From assembly GCA_009667805.1 (NCBI GenBank), contig CM019066.1, positions 332,140,077 to 332,204,076 on the forward strand: a DNA stretch of 64,000 bases, written 5' to 3'. This document shows positions 19,107 through 30,992 of this stretch, in pieces; position 1 is the stretch's first letter; each line of letters opens with the position of its first letter. This DNA is from Leptobrachium leishanense. Taxonomy: Eukaryota; Chordata; Amphibia; Anura; Megophryidae. The position numbers and the translations under genes were made by a program. Under the pieces are notes generated by a model. The model was not told the origin of the DNA. It made no database searches and saw nothing but the letters and a program-made list of their open reading frames with translations.

Positions 19107-19604
19107 CTCACATGGATATATTTGCCCCCAGCTCACATGAATAAATTGCCCCCAGCTCATATGGACATATTTGCCCCAGCTCATATGGATATATTTGCCC
19201 CCAGCTCACATGGGTATATTTGTCCCCAGTTCATATGGATATATTTGCCCCCAGCTCACATGGGTATATTTGTCCCCAGCTCACATGGATATATTGCCCC
19301 CAGCTCACATGGATTTATTTGCCCTCAGCTCATATGGACATATTTGCCCCAGCTCATATGGACATATTTGCCCCAGCTCATGTGGGTATATTTGCCCCCA
19401 GCTCACGTGGATATATTGCCCCCAGCTCATATGGATATATTTTCTCCCCAGCTCACATGGATATATATTGCCCCCAGCTCTTTTGGGTATATTGCCCCCA
19501 GCTCTTAAGGGTATATTTTCCCCAGCTCTTATGGGTATATTTGTCCCCAGCTCTTATGGGTATATTTGCCCTCAGCTCTTATGGGTATATTGCCCCAGCT
19601 CACT
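19107..19604. repeat. 25-bp minisatellite, about 19 copies
   Basis: Units read close to CCCCCAGCTCACATGG plus ATATATTTG. The same core recurs at 37861-38375 inside a hAT element. The plus frames of 128-176 codons are read-through of the repeat. Confidence 0.93.
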
Positions 19605-19617
19605 TCTCTGCCAGGCC

Positions 19618-19850
19618 CCAGTTTATCTGGCGCACATTGCCGGCGGCCACGTGTTTTTCCTCCTCTTACGCGCGGCCACCAGCATAAAGCTCTACCTCTA
19701 GGAAAAACACGCGGCTGCCGGCAATGTACGCCAGATAAACTGTTTCGGGCTCGGGCCACAGCGGGAACCTGCGTTCCTGCAGCGTTCCCGCTGTGGGAGA
19801 AGTGCGGGAACGTCATTCCCGCGCGTTCCCGCAGGACTCGAGCCCTGGTT
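19618..19850. repeat. GC-rich inverted repeats right of the minisatellite
   Basis: Arms of about 38 bp at 19619-19656 and 19703-19741 (CAGTTTATCTGGCG and its complement at the outer ends) are reverse complements. They are followed by a second hairpin (CCACAGCGGGAAC at 19753 with its complement near 19790) and a third around GCGGGAACG (19803). Confidence 0.8.
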
Positions 19851-20002
19851 GCTACTGGTATTTGGCAGCTTTGCAATGTGTTCCAGGGCTAGGTGCTAAG
19901 TTGACAACTACCCCAGAATATGACGATAAAGAAGAGATGGTAAGGGAAAATTTGCAGGTGCACATTATCCTGCTTACCGTCTCCATTTTAGCGCAAACTA
20001 TA

Positions 20003-20790
20003 GGGGTTATTCAAAGAGGTCTGAAATGTCACCGAAATGTAACTGGACACTGAAATTTGGCGTACGGTGACATTTCGGGGCCATTCGGGTATTCAGAGAG
20101 CAGGCACTTTGACAAATTTTGGCGATTTGCCTGCACGTACGTTGCTGTTCGACGGCAGTGAAATCCCCCATAGAGAAGCAATGGGTCATCTATTCAGAGA
20201 ACACCGAACTGCAGGGAAAAGTTGATGAAATGCCCTGCTGTTCGGTATTTTCAGTTGGCAGGTTTATTCAGGCGAATCCCATAGGCTTCAATGTTAAATA
20301 TATTCTTGCTTTAATTCAACATCTAATAAACTGTTTATTATTTTATTCTACAGTAAAAAGTCACTTTATTTATAAAAATAATTTAGGATCTTTCATATAT
20401 TTTTCAGGATTTTTTCATCAAAAATTTTTTCCGTTTCTTTTTTAAGCGTTCCTTTATTTTTTATTTTTAGTATTATTCATAGGACATTATATGTAAATTT
20501 CAGACATTTTCGTTCAGTGTTTTTTTTGCAAACAGTGTTTCAATTTTAAAACTTTCAAGCGTACTGTTTTTTTTGTTTTTTCTACCCCGCTCGTCAGCTT
20601 GTCGGCTTTTTCTGGCGGTTGCTCTGCGTTGTGATCAGCGCCTCGTCTGCTTTTTTCGGCGTGTTCGGCGTGGTTTTTGCAGGTTTTCAGTGAGTGTTCG
20701 GAGAGTGTTCATCAGGTTTGCGGCAGGTTGAATACACCACAGAGTCACTGAACTAGAATCGCAGAATCGCCCCGAAGTTTGGTGAACTCT
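20003..20790 (+). mobile_element. Family A MITE, right end altered
   Basis: Starts GGGGTTATTCAAAGAGG and carries the internal landmarks of the family (TTCGGGGCCATTCGG, GGCAGTGAAATCCCCC, CATAGGCTTCAATGTTAAA, and the GTTCAGTG/TCGTCAGC region). The right terminus expected by comparison is replaced at about 20790 by a family D foldback fragment. Non-coding. Confidence 0.75.
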
Positions 20791-20796
20791 GTATGT

Positions 20797-20856
20797 AATA
20801 GGGCCCATAGTCTATGGAGCTGTTAAGTTTACAACACTCTTGGAATAGGGCCCCTA
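20797..20856. mobile_element. Family D foldback fragment
   Basis: TAGGGCCCATAGTCTATGGAGC ... GAATAGGGCCCC: palindromic ends of the D family, with the left half reduced. Confidence 0.55.
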
Positions 20857-20859
20857 GTT

Positions 20860-23289
20860 TAGTGGCAAGGTACCCTGCTAGTAGTACATAGATTAAATGT
20901 CCCTAATGGCATCTCAATACCATTAATAGGTTGCATCAAGTATTACTGGTCAAGCATTGGCTACTTGATGGTGAAGTGTTCCTGCTCACTATTACTTCTG
21001 ATATGGATGAATGTGTGGCTGTATCTCATTACCTCGATGGGACATTGCAACAAGTACTCATCTGCACTTCAGCCTTGGATACCACTATTTCACTCATCAG
21101 GAATATACACTAACCCCTTTAGTTTACCGTTGTAGCAACCACACTAAACTCCAGCCATCCTAAGCGGGGAATTCACAATGGCAGGAGAAGCTCCATCAAT
21201 GAAGTTTCTCCGGGCTCTGCTTGAATTTCCATCTTGGGACCTCCAAAGTTTATTGCTATTACATCAGTGGTATTTGTTTATAACAAGAGGCAACTATGGT
21301 GAATAGTGAATAATCCTATATGTCTAGGAGTATCAAATCCAGAAGACGGCTTCTAATATTATCTCTAAAAGGATGAAAAAGGTTTGTTTTTGTTTTTTTT
21401 TGTTCCCCCATCCCACTGCTGAGCTACATTGCAAGCACACACATACGTAAATAAATATATTTAAATACCCCCCTTTGCCCAAAAAAAACATATTTAGCTG
21501 ACACTTGTAGGGGGAACCACAGCAGTGTAGGAAAGGGTTAATAGTTGAACCTTACCAAGCATCCAGCATCCCTATCTGTTTTGACGATCTGTGAATCATT
21601 GCAAATGCTTTGTAGGGATTTTTATTTCAGCGGCAGCTCTGGGGGGAGTGTTTTCTGCTTTGAGAGTCATAAATCACTCGCAACGTAAAATGTCAGGCGG
21701 CATGCCGCAACTCTGGGAGGGAACAGGAAGGTCAGGGAAATTTCTTTTAAATGCTTTTTGGAAAACACTATCCCTCTGTCAGCAGTTTGGCTAACACAAT
21801 GTACAGTCATATTTGGGAGATCTTTCAAATGAGCTACAGTTGGTCTGGGCACGATTGGTGCATTTAAGCTGTTAAGATCAGTTTCATATTTATATTTTCC
21901 TAAATCTTCATTTAGTGAATGGACCCCAAGGTTTGTTGCCAACAAGAAAATGATCTTAGTGTTTCTTGCAACGGGTGCAGCATATGTAGCTCTTCGAGAT
22001 AAGAATGCTTAAGGATTTATATCATTGCAAGAGCAATAATTATATGGCCCTGCATAAAAAACGTACTATTCTTTAAATATAGGAAATGTATTGTTTTTTT
22101 TAACTTACACATCTAACTACTACACAGTAACCAAAGGCGGTTTAGCACATTCCTGTGTTACCAAGAGATCATTTGATTAAAAAGGTTATTTGCAAAAAAT
22201 ATTCATCCGATCCCTCAAGGTAGAAGAATTTAACATCTGTTAATGCCTAATCGTGCATAATGTCAATTTTATATAGGCATAAAGAAAAGGATATTAACTG
22301 ATCCTTGATGCATTAACATTCTGGCTGTAGGTAAGTCAGAAAATAAAATAAAAGAACATTTTTCCCATGCGAACGACACAAAAGAGATGTAGGCACCCTA
22401 CAGTGCAGAACATGGTGATTCAATGGAATTAATTAGACCTAAAACACCACCACTTTTTAAAAATGATTGGAAATGTTAAAAAAAACAGACACAATGAAGC
22501 AAAAATTAGTCGAAATGACAGAAATCCCTGTGATGCAACATTTCCAGGAGGAAAGCTTTGTCATGTTATATAATCCTACACATCTGTAGCTTTTTGAAGA
22601 TGATCGCCTCATTAGCACTAAGATTATTTGTATTATACCTTTTTATTTTAGAATTTATAGAAGATTATTGTGGTTACATAATAATAATATAGCTTTTAAA
22701 AGGTTGACTATACTCAATTTGAAGCAATTCTTCCATTGTGATGTAAAAAAAGAGGGCCTGCAAAATGCATATGACATCAAGACAAATAATATTTTAAAGT
22801 GAAAATGCCTTCAACAGGTTCACTTCTACGGTGCTTGTGCTCAAGTAATTGATACAACAGACCATAAAGAACAATGCAAGAACTCTTCCCTGCGGAAATA
22901 GCTTAGTCTGCTAGGTACACAGTTGGGTGCCGAAATGTTTATTCTTTGAGGTCCTTGCAGATCACACAGTGATTAATCCTCAGTAACATGTGTCAGCAGT
23001 CAATCTCTAGCAAGGAGGCTAGGAATGCATGGATAGTACGGCTTAGAAAAGGGGTTCAAGCTTCAGGGGCAGCCGGACTCTGGTTCACCTTCCTAGGTGA
23101 GAATGACAAAGCCGAAGCTCAGAATGGAGGGCATGTCTCCATTTTCAAGGGAGTTCATCAGGGCTAGTGCTTACACCTGGGAGTGAACAGGCAAGGCAGG
23201 AGTGGAAAAACAGCCAAGGCCAGATCTGGATCTGGAAACAGTAGTAGAACCTAGCCTGGAGTAGATTGCAAGCACCTCCTCCAAGTCCA
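20860..23289. other. No gene recognised (2.4 kb)
   Basis: AT-rich, largely non-repetitive sequence. The longest frames (67 and 92 codons near 21591-21945) have no motif. A G/A-rich piece at 23010-23280 resembles LTR or leader sequence but has no partner here. Confidence 0.4.
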
Positions 23290-24206
23290 TCGGAGCACCT
23301 CTAACAATGCTTGCCGGACTGAGCTGGGCAGACTCCCCTTACTTCTTGCAGTACAGAATAGGGCGCTATCATACTGGGACCATCTAAACATCAGCAGCCT
23401 CAACTCATAACACTATAAAGCCCTACTGGCCAACAAGGACCACCCCAAACCATGTGGGTTGCAACAACTCATATCCACCCTGATCACCCAAAGCCAACAT
23501 GAATGCAACCTGACAAAATATCAAATAAAGGCCCTAATTAACGATTCCAGGGAAAACTATATCAGAGAATGGAGACACGATATAGCAAACTCCCAGAAAC
23601 TCACCATTTACCAATCCTTACAGAGGGAATACAAACTGGCCCCATACCAGGAGGTACTACAAGACCCCAAGGACAGACAAATCCTGAGCCGGTACAGACT
23701 GAGAGCCCACAGCCTGGAAATCGAATCAGGGCAGCATAGACAGACCTACAAGCCCAGGGAGAATAGACTGTGCCAGCATTGTGACCAGGGGGCCCTGGAA
23801 GATGAGGTCCACTTCCTTCTACAGTTCCCCAAGTACTCAGCACTGAGGGAAACTCACTTCCAGAGACTCTCCGCTCTCATCCCGGACTTCACCTCTATAG
23901 AAGAGACGAGGAAACTCCACATCATACTGGGAGAAGAGGAGCCAGCGGTGAAAATATCTGCCCAATACGTCACAGAATGTCACAGACTGAGAGGAACATG
24001 AGAGATCCTGGACTTATAAATCCCCAACACGGACTCGCCCCCATCCCCCTTCACATTATCCCTTACCCCTGATAATGTCCATGGACTTGCCCATCCCCCC
24101 CCCCATATATATGTCCCACTACCCCCCCTCCTCCCCATATGCTTTGGCAATGCTAAAATGTATTTGGTCCTGCCAATAAAGCTTATTTTGATTTGATTTG
24201 ATTTCA
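23290..24206 (+). mobile_element. LINE-like ORF2 C-terminal fragment with (TTTGA)n tail
   Basis: The open frame at 23459-24001 (180 codons) has a zinc-binding-like region ENRLCQHCDQGALEDEVHFLLQ (C104, C107 and a downstream HFLLQFPKY, where a Cys is usual), a pattern I know from the C-termini of vertebrate retroelement polyproteins. Text upstream to about 23300 continues the same protein with stops. After the stop, the sequence runs to GCCAATAAAGCTTATTTTGATTTGATTTGATTTC (23163 nt in, about 24172-24206), with the short repeated TTTGA typical of a LINE 3' tail. The reverse transcriptase domain is missing. The exact clade is uncertain. Confidence 0.65.
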
Positions 24207-25043
24207 GGAAACGTGCTGTGGGATGTCAAGATGTTGCAACACAAGGTTGGGCCTCTCTGTGGTGTCACTGAGTTCCTTAACACATGTGATTATGCAAATT
24301 CTTTAATGGGCAGAGTCATTTTGCTGATTACACTGGTGTTATTTGTGCTCCACTCTATTGACTATTGTTTGTGGTGTAAAACAGTCTGTAAATCTTGTTA
24401 CTAAAATAGCAATTTTGCACTTGTACCTCTGCCACTGTTGAAACCCAAGTGATTAAGTCAGTGGTCCTATGTATGTACCATGCGCTAGCTCTTCATAAAG
24501 GAACAGGTTAGTGGTCAAAACTAATGCTCATCAGTATGAAGGATGGAATGGCTATCTTGGATTTCTGAGTATCCAGTATAAGCCAATATATCAGTCTATC
24601 TACCTGTCAAGTCCAGGTCTGGTGTGAGGTTTCAGTAACTCTGGTCCTGAATACAGGCTCAGGATTAACATCCTCTGAATAGTCAGCAGCTTCTTGTCAT
24701 GCTCTTTTGGTCAAAATGTTACAAGATGAATCTTGCTTATAGTGTCCATTAAGATAACCTGTCAGTGGAAAAGGCGATGGCGATACAGGCATACTTTATA
24801 TACAAAGAGAGCCTAAGACACCAGACAGACTCAAGGGTCCAGGGAAGTGCAAAGCCCAGAAAACAAACCAGGTGCAAGGATCGGAGATAACAGCAAAGTC
24901 CGATAGCAAGCCAGGACCTGGGGCAGGAGGAAGCAGTAAATGTCTGACAACAGGCCCGGTGAAAACAGCACAGACAAGAAACACCATCCCAAAAACCAAA
25001 TCCCAAGGGTTCCCAGCAGTGACTGTCTTATACGCTCAGGTAA
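24207..25043. other. No gene; purine-rich stretch at 24780-25020
   Basis: The plus strand at 24780-25020 is rich in A and G with runs such as GGGGCAGGAGGAAGCAG. Such text is common in LTR and leader regions of gypsy-type elements, but no boundaries or partner are visible. Confidence 0.3.
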
Positions 25044-25190
25044 TGTGTAGCACAAGGGTCAGCAAAGTTAGCCTTCCAGTTGTTTTGGAACTACATATCC
25101 CATTGAGCCTCGGTCATTTTAATTAGTACATGAGCTTCCTGGGAGATGTAGTCTCAAAATATCTGGAGGCCAAGGTTGCTCACACCAAGT
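25044..25190. mobile_element. Foldback fragment, possibly family E
   Basis: TTGGAACTACATATCCCATTG and the complementary-like CTTCCTGGGAGATGTAGTCTC are arms of a short palindrome. The motif 'ctacaactcccat' is a hallmark of the E family. Confidence 0.45.
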
Positions 25191-25365
25191 GTAGTAGATA
25201 AACCAGATAAAACAGCCACTGGCCCCAGCATAATACACAGAAGCTTCATTCAAGAGATGGGTGGAAGAGTGCCTCACCACGTAGAATACAGAGCCAGTGT
25301 AGAGTGAAATCTCTGATGTAGCCCTGACACAAGGGCCAGGCAGTAATGTCTACCAAACATGTTAG

Positions 25366-25757
25366 CCTCCCTGGCGGTCCGATTCTGACATATTTTATAT
25401 GTCAGAGTCGGTCCTATTTATTCTGGCCCCCTAGCGGTATAAGTGTGGCTCAGGGGTTAACTTGCAATGCTGAAAGCGGTATCCCCGAGCCACACTCGGG
25501 CCGATACTTACATGTCCCTGCGCTCCCTCGCTGTCCTCGCAGTCACACTGCAGCCGATCGCAATGTCACACTTCCTGGTTTCACTCCTCGCGAGAAGAGA
25601 ACCGGGCAGTGTGACTTTGCGAGCGGCTGGAGGAGACTGCGGGATCAGCGAGGGAGCGCAGGGACATGTAAGTATCCAGCCCGAGTGTGGCTCGGGGATA
25701 CCGCTTTCGGTACAAAAAGTTAACCCCGAGCCACACTTGGGAAAACCATCAGGGAGG
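25366..25757. mobile_element. piggyBac-like palindromic MITE (392 bp)
   Basis: Terminal inverted repeats CCTCCCTGGCGGT and (complement of the right end) CCTCCCTGATGGT. The right flank is TTAA (25758-25761) and the left is TTAG (25362-25365), one change from a TTAA target. The interior is palindromic around the TCGCGAGAAGAGAACC region; GTATCCCCGAGCCACACTCGG near 25476 pairs with the stretch near 25680. The frames of 125 and 99 codons are chance. Confidence 0.8.
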
Positions 25758-25761
25758 TTAA

Positions 25762-27116
25762 ACTGATGTAAACTGTAAGCTTTACATTTTAATCATATAA
25801 AAAAATGTTGTTCGGTACTCTTATGCGGAACAATGGAGTCGTATATATCCATGAACACTCATTATCATGAATGCCAACTGATGCAGCATACAGAATTGAG
25901 AAATAAGAGAAGGGTTACTAATTACTTTAACTTCTTCTTATCTGACATTCCAATAAATGTTAAATAAAAATAAAAAAAACAAGATTATGGTGTATTGGTG
26001 GAATATATAGCTCTGTTACTACATGATTACCTAGGTCAACTCGAAATAAAGAAATAAAATACAGAATTAAAAAAAAGCAAGGAGAAGAAGCTAAAGTTTA
26101 ATCTGATAAAGGCATTGCTGTTTCTAATCGGACTGATGGAATATTGTAGTTCAGAGGTAAAACATAGCACCCAGTGAATTATTGTAAAGCTATGAACTAG
26201 TCCGGAGCTCCAGCAATCAAATAGACAGCTTTCACTTTCAAACATTACCACCGCTTCTTGATTCATCAACAGTTTGTGTACGGTCTTGCTTTTGCGCACC
26301 CCCCACCCCCAAGAAAGAAGAAAACCACTCAGGTTTATTTGGTGAAATTAAATTTCAGTCTAAAGGGGTCTATTTCACTCTCCAGCATTAAATGAAATTA
26401 ATTTCTTGTTGCGTTACCGAAAAGGCAAACTTTTCAAGATGTTAAATTCATAAAACTGTGACAAGAGCAAAAAGGACAACAGACTTAAAAAAAAAAGAAG
26501 AAAAAAAAGGATTTAATAGCGTTTTTACGTTAATACTTTTCTCTGTATTTTTAAAATGCCACACACATTCGTCATATTTTACTGCGTAACGACTTGCAGT
26601 ATTTTCAATACTTGGATTTTATCTTGCAATTAAATTACACGAAGTGACCTATCCCTTATAAAATAAAATAAAAATCTGTGGATTGGAAAAGTAGGTCATA
26701 CTATTACGTCATTTTGTTGTTTTATGTTAGTTCGTGATTGACTGTTCTTACTTTTGCTTGAGCGGTTACATATTAACCCTTAACTAAGCTTGTTACATTT
26801 TTGTGACACTGACACATGTGACATTTAAAACTAGGAATTCAAAGTCAATTTATTGTTTAGATTTTTATCCTGGATGCCTGAAAATGACACAAATTTTCAC
26901 AGAATTTTGCAAAATATTGAAGGACATGACATATGGTATAAGAAAATACTACTATGCCTCATCTTGAAACACAGAACATTTAGGCATCCGGTCAAATTCC
27001 CCATTAGTAGGTATTAGTTAGATTTTGTTAATATTTGACCCAAAATCCTAGTAGAATGAAACTGAAATTAATACATATGAACACAATGCCATGTTCAGCA
27101 AATAGTTACCTAGCTA
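25762..27116. other. No gene recognised (1.35 kb)
   Basis: AT-rich. An A-rich run at 26486-26512 and scattered homopolymers are present. No repeats or frames of note. Confidence 0.4.
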
Positions 27117-27124
27117 CTACAAAG
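27117..27124. repeat. Target-site duplication CTACAAAG (left)
   Basis: Identical to 28113-28120 on the other side of the hAT element. Confidence 0.88.
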
Positions 27125-28112
27125 TAGGGATGTGCGTTTCGTTCCGAATTTTGTTTTCGTGCAAAACGGCCTCGATACATTGCTTGAAGCAATGAACCGG
27201 AACGTTGACGAAATGCACGCTAAACGAAATAGATGTCGATACAAAAACTAAACAATTTCGTTATTTCGTATAGACATACAAATTGTAAAATTCATTTCCG
27301 TTGCATTTGTGAGTTTGGATCCTTTTCGGATCATTTCTGATTCCGTATTTTCATATCGTTTCCGATCCGTTTCGGTTCCGTTGCTGATTTTGTGATTTCG
27401 TATCGTTTGGAGTCCGTTTCGGAAAATTTCTGATTTGTTATTTTCGTTTTGGGTGTGTTTTTTTGTGATTTGTATGTTCTAGAATCATCTTTGTGGGTTG
27501 GATTACTGCGTGCATAATTTTAATTGCATTTTTAATTAGCTTTTCCATAAATCCCCATTTTAACAGTGCAAGATATTGATATTTAATATGATTAAATAAA
27601 GTTGTGCAATGTTTGCAACAGTAATGCATTGTTGGAAAACCTCTATGATTGGTTGGCCTCACTGTCAATCACTTTTTTCACTTTTTTTCCACTCTAGTGC
27701 TTTTGCTTCAATATAATATTATAATTAGCTTTTCCCTAAATCCCCAGTCTAACAGTACAAGATAATATGATTAAATAAAGTTGTGCAATGCATGTTGTTC
27801 ACTGTTTAAGCAATTAAATAATGAAATCATCAGAATAAACGGATCTGATTTCATAAAAATTGATATGTCTGAAGGAACGAATCGGCAGGATTACCGTATC
27901 GGCGAAATATCGGAGCATCCATTCCATAATACATACGTCTAGTCAAAATGAAAATCAAAGAACAAGGATGGATCCCTTTAAACGAAAGAACGAAGAGAAC
28001 AGATGATCCGAAAGAACGAATTTCCCCCATATCAGGAAAACCGAAATCGACCCGAAATCACAAAATGAAACGTAACGAAACGAAACTAATAAAAAACACG
28101 TGCACATCCCCA
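27125..28112. mobile_element. Non-autonomous hAT element, complete (988 bp)
   Basis: Begins TAGGGATGTGCG and ends GTGCACATCCCCA, near-perfect terminal inverted repeats, and is flanked by an exact 8-bp duplication, CTACAAAG. Both features define the hAT superfamily. Subterminal regions are rich in TTTCG/CGAAA words in opposite orientations on the two sides. It has no transposase frame; the interior (27480-27790) is AT-rich and contains a repeated phrase, TTAGCTTTTCC, at 27534 and 27725. Confidence 0.92.
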
Positions 28113-28120
28113 CTACAAAG
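28113..28120. repeat. Target-site duplication CTACAAAG (right)
   Basis: Partner of 27117-27124. Confidence 0.88.
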
Positions 28121-28549
28121 CATCTATTACAAAAACCTTTAGAGACTGCTGATACTGCTATAACTACTCTTAAACAAAATTGCAGACATTCCCATTAATC
28201 TGACACTCAAGGCACCATAATAACTTCAGCTTTTTATAATGGTTATAGCTCAAGAATGCTGTCCCAGTTTTCTACATTTTCTAAAAGTTTTATTAAAATG
28301 GGGCTTAAATTTATATAAATCTGTAATGGACCAAGCCCATGAGTATACAAGGGTGGCAAGAGGACCCATGCCTGCATTGCATCTGCAGAGACTGGAATCT
28401 TTCTAGCATCTTTCCTGCCATTCATTTACGACCGTTGCATTTTCCAGGACTGGTTTTCCTGCTACCCCACCCATAGCGGGCTGCATGTGTTGACTAGACT
28501 TAAATTATATGGACTTCCTATTTAATGTTGTTGCCCATCTGTATCTATG
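28121..28549. other. No feature recognised
   Basis: Mixed sequence with no repeats or frames of note. Confidence 0.4.
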
Positions 28550-28679
28550 ATCCCTATTCCAAGGATGGTGAACATAACCAGAGCTGTTGTAAATTTACTA
28601 TTGCTAACCTGCCATTGAAGTCTATTGACTTGGTAAATTTACAACAGCTCTGGTTAAAACCAACCTTGTAATAGGGTCC
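28550..28679. mobile_element. Family D foldback element
   Basis: CCAGAGCTGTTGTAAATTTA (28578) pairs with TAAATTTACAACAGCTCTGG (28634). The ends are CCCTATTCCAAGG and CCTTGTAATAGGG. Palindromic and non-coding. Confidence 0.75.
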
Positions 28680-29319
28680 TATGTCATACTTGTTCATGGT
28701 GTATCTTGAATAGCTGTGGACCATGAATCACAGGACCTCCCACGGAGTGCTTATCAGATTTCTGGACGATATTGAAGACAAATGTTCAGAATATTTTTTA
28801 CTTTTTTACTCTGACTAACAACAGCTGAGGAGATAACAAGGAAACTGGTTAAAGGAACATTACACATTTAATCAATCAGGCACATGTTAAATGAAACAAA
28901 AAACAACAAACTAAAAGAATTATATAGTTAAAGAAAGGTTATTGCTAAAAAAAATGGTAGGGCACTGCGACAACTACCGTATGGATGAGCCTCCACTGAT
29001 CGAGACTTGGCTATATATATTCCTGTTTGCCTAGCTTTTCCTTACCCTTGTTGCCTTGTTGTCATCATGAGTCTCCTCATGTTCCTACCATATGTTTGTG
29101 CCCTGTAGCTGCCACTGCTGCTATTCCTGTATCCCATGATCCATGTTAATAAATCAGTTGGTCAGAGTGCGGTGCTAATATGTTCATTCATATATGTGCT
29201 CATACAGGTGGCAGCCTGTATGAAAAGAGGAGACGTTTTAGGACACGCAGCACAAGTTTAGTGATTTTTTGGCTAATATATGGTGAAAATAATGCAGGCT
29301 TTGGATTAAAATAACAACA
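28680..29319. other. No gene; possible LTR-like end near 28990-29165
   Basis: The 28990-29165 stretch is pyrimidine-rich with an AATAAA at 29149, resembling an LTR end, but no partner or duplication is seen. Confidence 0.3.
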
Positions 29320-29830
29320 TGTGCATTAAAATTGGACCATTGGTGCCAGCTAGTGCCTTCACACCGTAACCCTTCTGAGGTATTGTGGAAGAGTGCAGAG
29401 GTGGACCCTGCAGTCAAATATTAAAATGATGTGAATCTGGTAAACGCATCAGTGTCAGGGCACCCAAATATTGGGCCTTTGGTGCCAGCTAGTGCCTTCA
29501 CACTGTAACCCCTCTGAGGTATTGTGGAAGAGTGCAAGGGTGGACTTTGCATTCAAATACTAAAATGATTGGAATCTGGTACACACGTCAGTGCACCCAA
29601 ATATTGGGCCTTTGGTGCCAGCTAGTGCCTTCACACCGTAACCCCTCTGAGGTATTGTGGAAGAGTGCAGGGGTGGACTCTGCATTCAAATATTAAAATG
29701 ATTGGAATCTGGTACACGCGTCAGTGTACCCAAATATTGGGCCTTTGGTGCCAGCTAGTGCCTTCACATCGTAACCCCTCTGAGGTATTGTGGAAGAGTG
29801 CAGTGGTGGAGCCAAGACACAGATTCAAAT
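29320..29830. repeat. ~133-bp tandem repeat, 4 copies
   Basis: TGGTGCCAGCTAGTGCC occurs at 29341, 29480, 29613 and 29746, followed each time by CCTCTGAGGTATTGTGGAAGAG with small changes. Spacings are 139, 133 and 133 bp. Confidence 0.9.
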
Positions 29831-30165
29831 TTGCAGAACTCTGGTATAATTCAGTGATACACCCTGATAGCTGGCAGTGCCAACACACAGATTAAAATTC
29901 CCAGAACTCTGGTATAACTCAGTGATACACCCTGATAACCTTTGCAGTGCCAACACACAGATTAAAATTCCAGGAACTCTGGTATAAATCAGTGATACAG
30001 CCTGTCCCTGATAGATGTCAGTGCCAACACACAGATTCCAATTTCCAGATATCAGATATAACTCAGTGATACAGCCTGTCCCTGACAGCTGACAGTGCCA
30101 ACACACACAGATTACAATTTCCAGAACTCTGGTATAAATCAGTGATACAGCCTGATATGCAACAA
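29831..30165. repeat. ~65-bp tandem repeat, about 5 copies
   Basis: Repeating AACTCTGGTATAAATCAG ... GTGCCAACACACAGATT units of roughly 62-72 bp with indels. It abuts the 133-bp array but is unrelated in sequence. The minus frames across it are repeat read-through. Confidence 0.88.
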
Positions 30166-30511
30166 TCTCCTCTCCTCTCTGATTCACTCCTGCAACAAAC
30201 ACACACTGGGGGGCTGCAGGGAAGACTTATATAGTGTGCTGCGGGACTTAGCTCTGTGAGCCCATGATTGGGCAAAATTTGCCCAATCAGGACTCTGAGC
30301 CCTGATTGGCATAGTCTTGCACCTGACCTGTGGTCAGGTGCAAGGCTGTAGCCAATTACAAGCTTCAGGCCAGTGAAAAAAAGTGCATTGTGGTCCATTG
30401 TGGTGCATTGCGGTCGAACACGAACCAAACACGCGGAAATGTTCGCTGTTTGCCGAACGCCCAATGTTCGAATCGAACTCATGTTCGAATCGAACCACCA
30501 GCCCATCCCTA
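30166..30511. mobile_element. hAT-like element, right end
   Basis: A GC-richer stretch with palindromes (GGGCAAAATTTGCCC at 30271; CACCTGACC/GGTCAGGTG at 30330) and repeated GTTCGAATCGAAC words ends in GCCCATCCCTA, the complement of TAGGGATGGGC, a hAT-type terminus. I could not find the left terminus; the two tandem arrays to its left may be part of the same element. Confidence 0.55.
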
Positions 30512-30689
30512 CTCCTAGGCATGATATTTGAAGGAATTTTTCATTTTTATTCTTAACCTTTATTTCATGGAAAACTCCCTGTTCCGTTAAAAACTTTTTT
30601 TAAAACTTTTTGTCCTTGTTTCCTGTCCCCCAGGGCACTACCCGGACCCCCATACACCTTTTATGGCCAATATCTTGCATAAATGCCCT

Positions 30690-30825
30690 CTTGTAGGGCA
30701 CTCTAAAAATCGAACGTTCGAGTCTCATTGACTTGCATTGAGTTCGAATCGTGTTCGAATCCGAACTTTTTCAAAAGTTCATGTTCGAATGCGAACCGAA
30801 CACGGGGGTGTTTGGTCCATCACTA
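30690..30825. mobile_element. hAT-like element, right end
   Basis: GTTCGAATCGTGTTCGAAT repeats lead to GTTTGGTCCATCACTA. The complement, TAGTGATGGACCAAAC, has the form of a hAT terminus. The left end is not found within 2 kb. Confidence 0.5.
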
Positions 30826-30849
30826 ATTATAAATTCCCACGGGAATAGG

Positions 30850-30992
30850 GCCTTCACGTCCTCCTGTATCTGCAGACAGGAATACTGATCTGTCTCCTGT
30901 ATGTATTGTAGAATTGTCCTATCTTTACCCATTGCACCTTGTACAGCGCTGCGGAATGTGTTGGCGCATAATAAATAATAATAATAACTGCA
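30850..30992 (+). mobile_element. L2 LINE 3'-end fragment
   Basis: TTGTACAGCGCTGCGGAATG, then TGTTGGCGCATAATAAATAATAATAATAA: the canonical L2 3' terminus with its trinucleotide tail, plus-strand orientation. Confidence 0.85.

Noticed and set aside
19122..19701. Plus-strand frames of 128-176 codons (CPQLTWIY-type repeats)
   Set aside because: Products of the 25-bp minisatellite with all three frames open.
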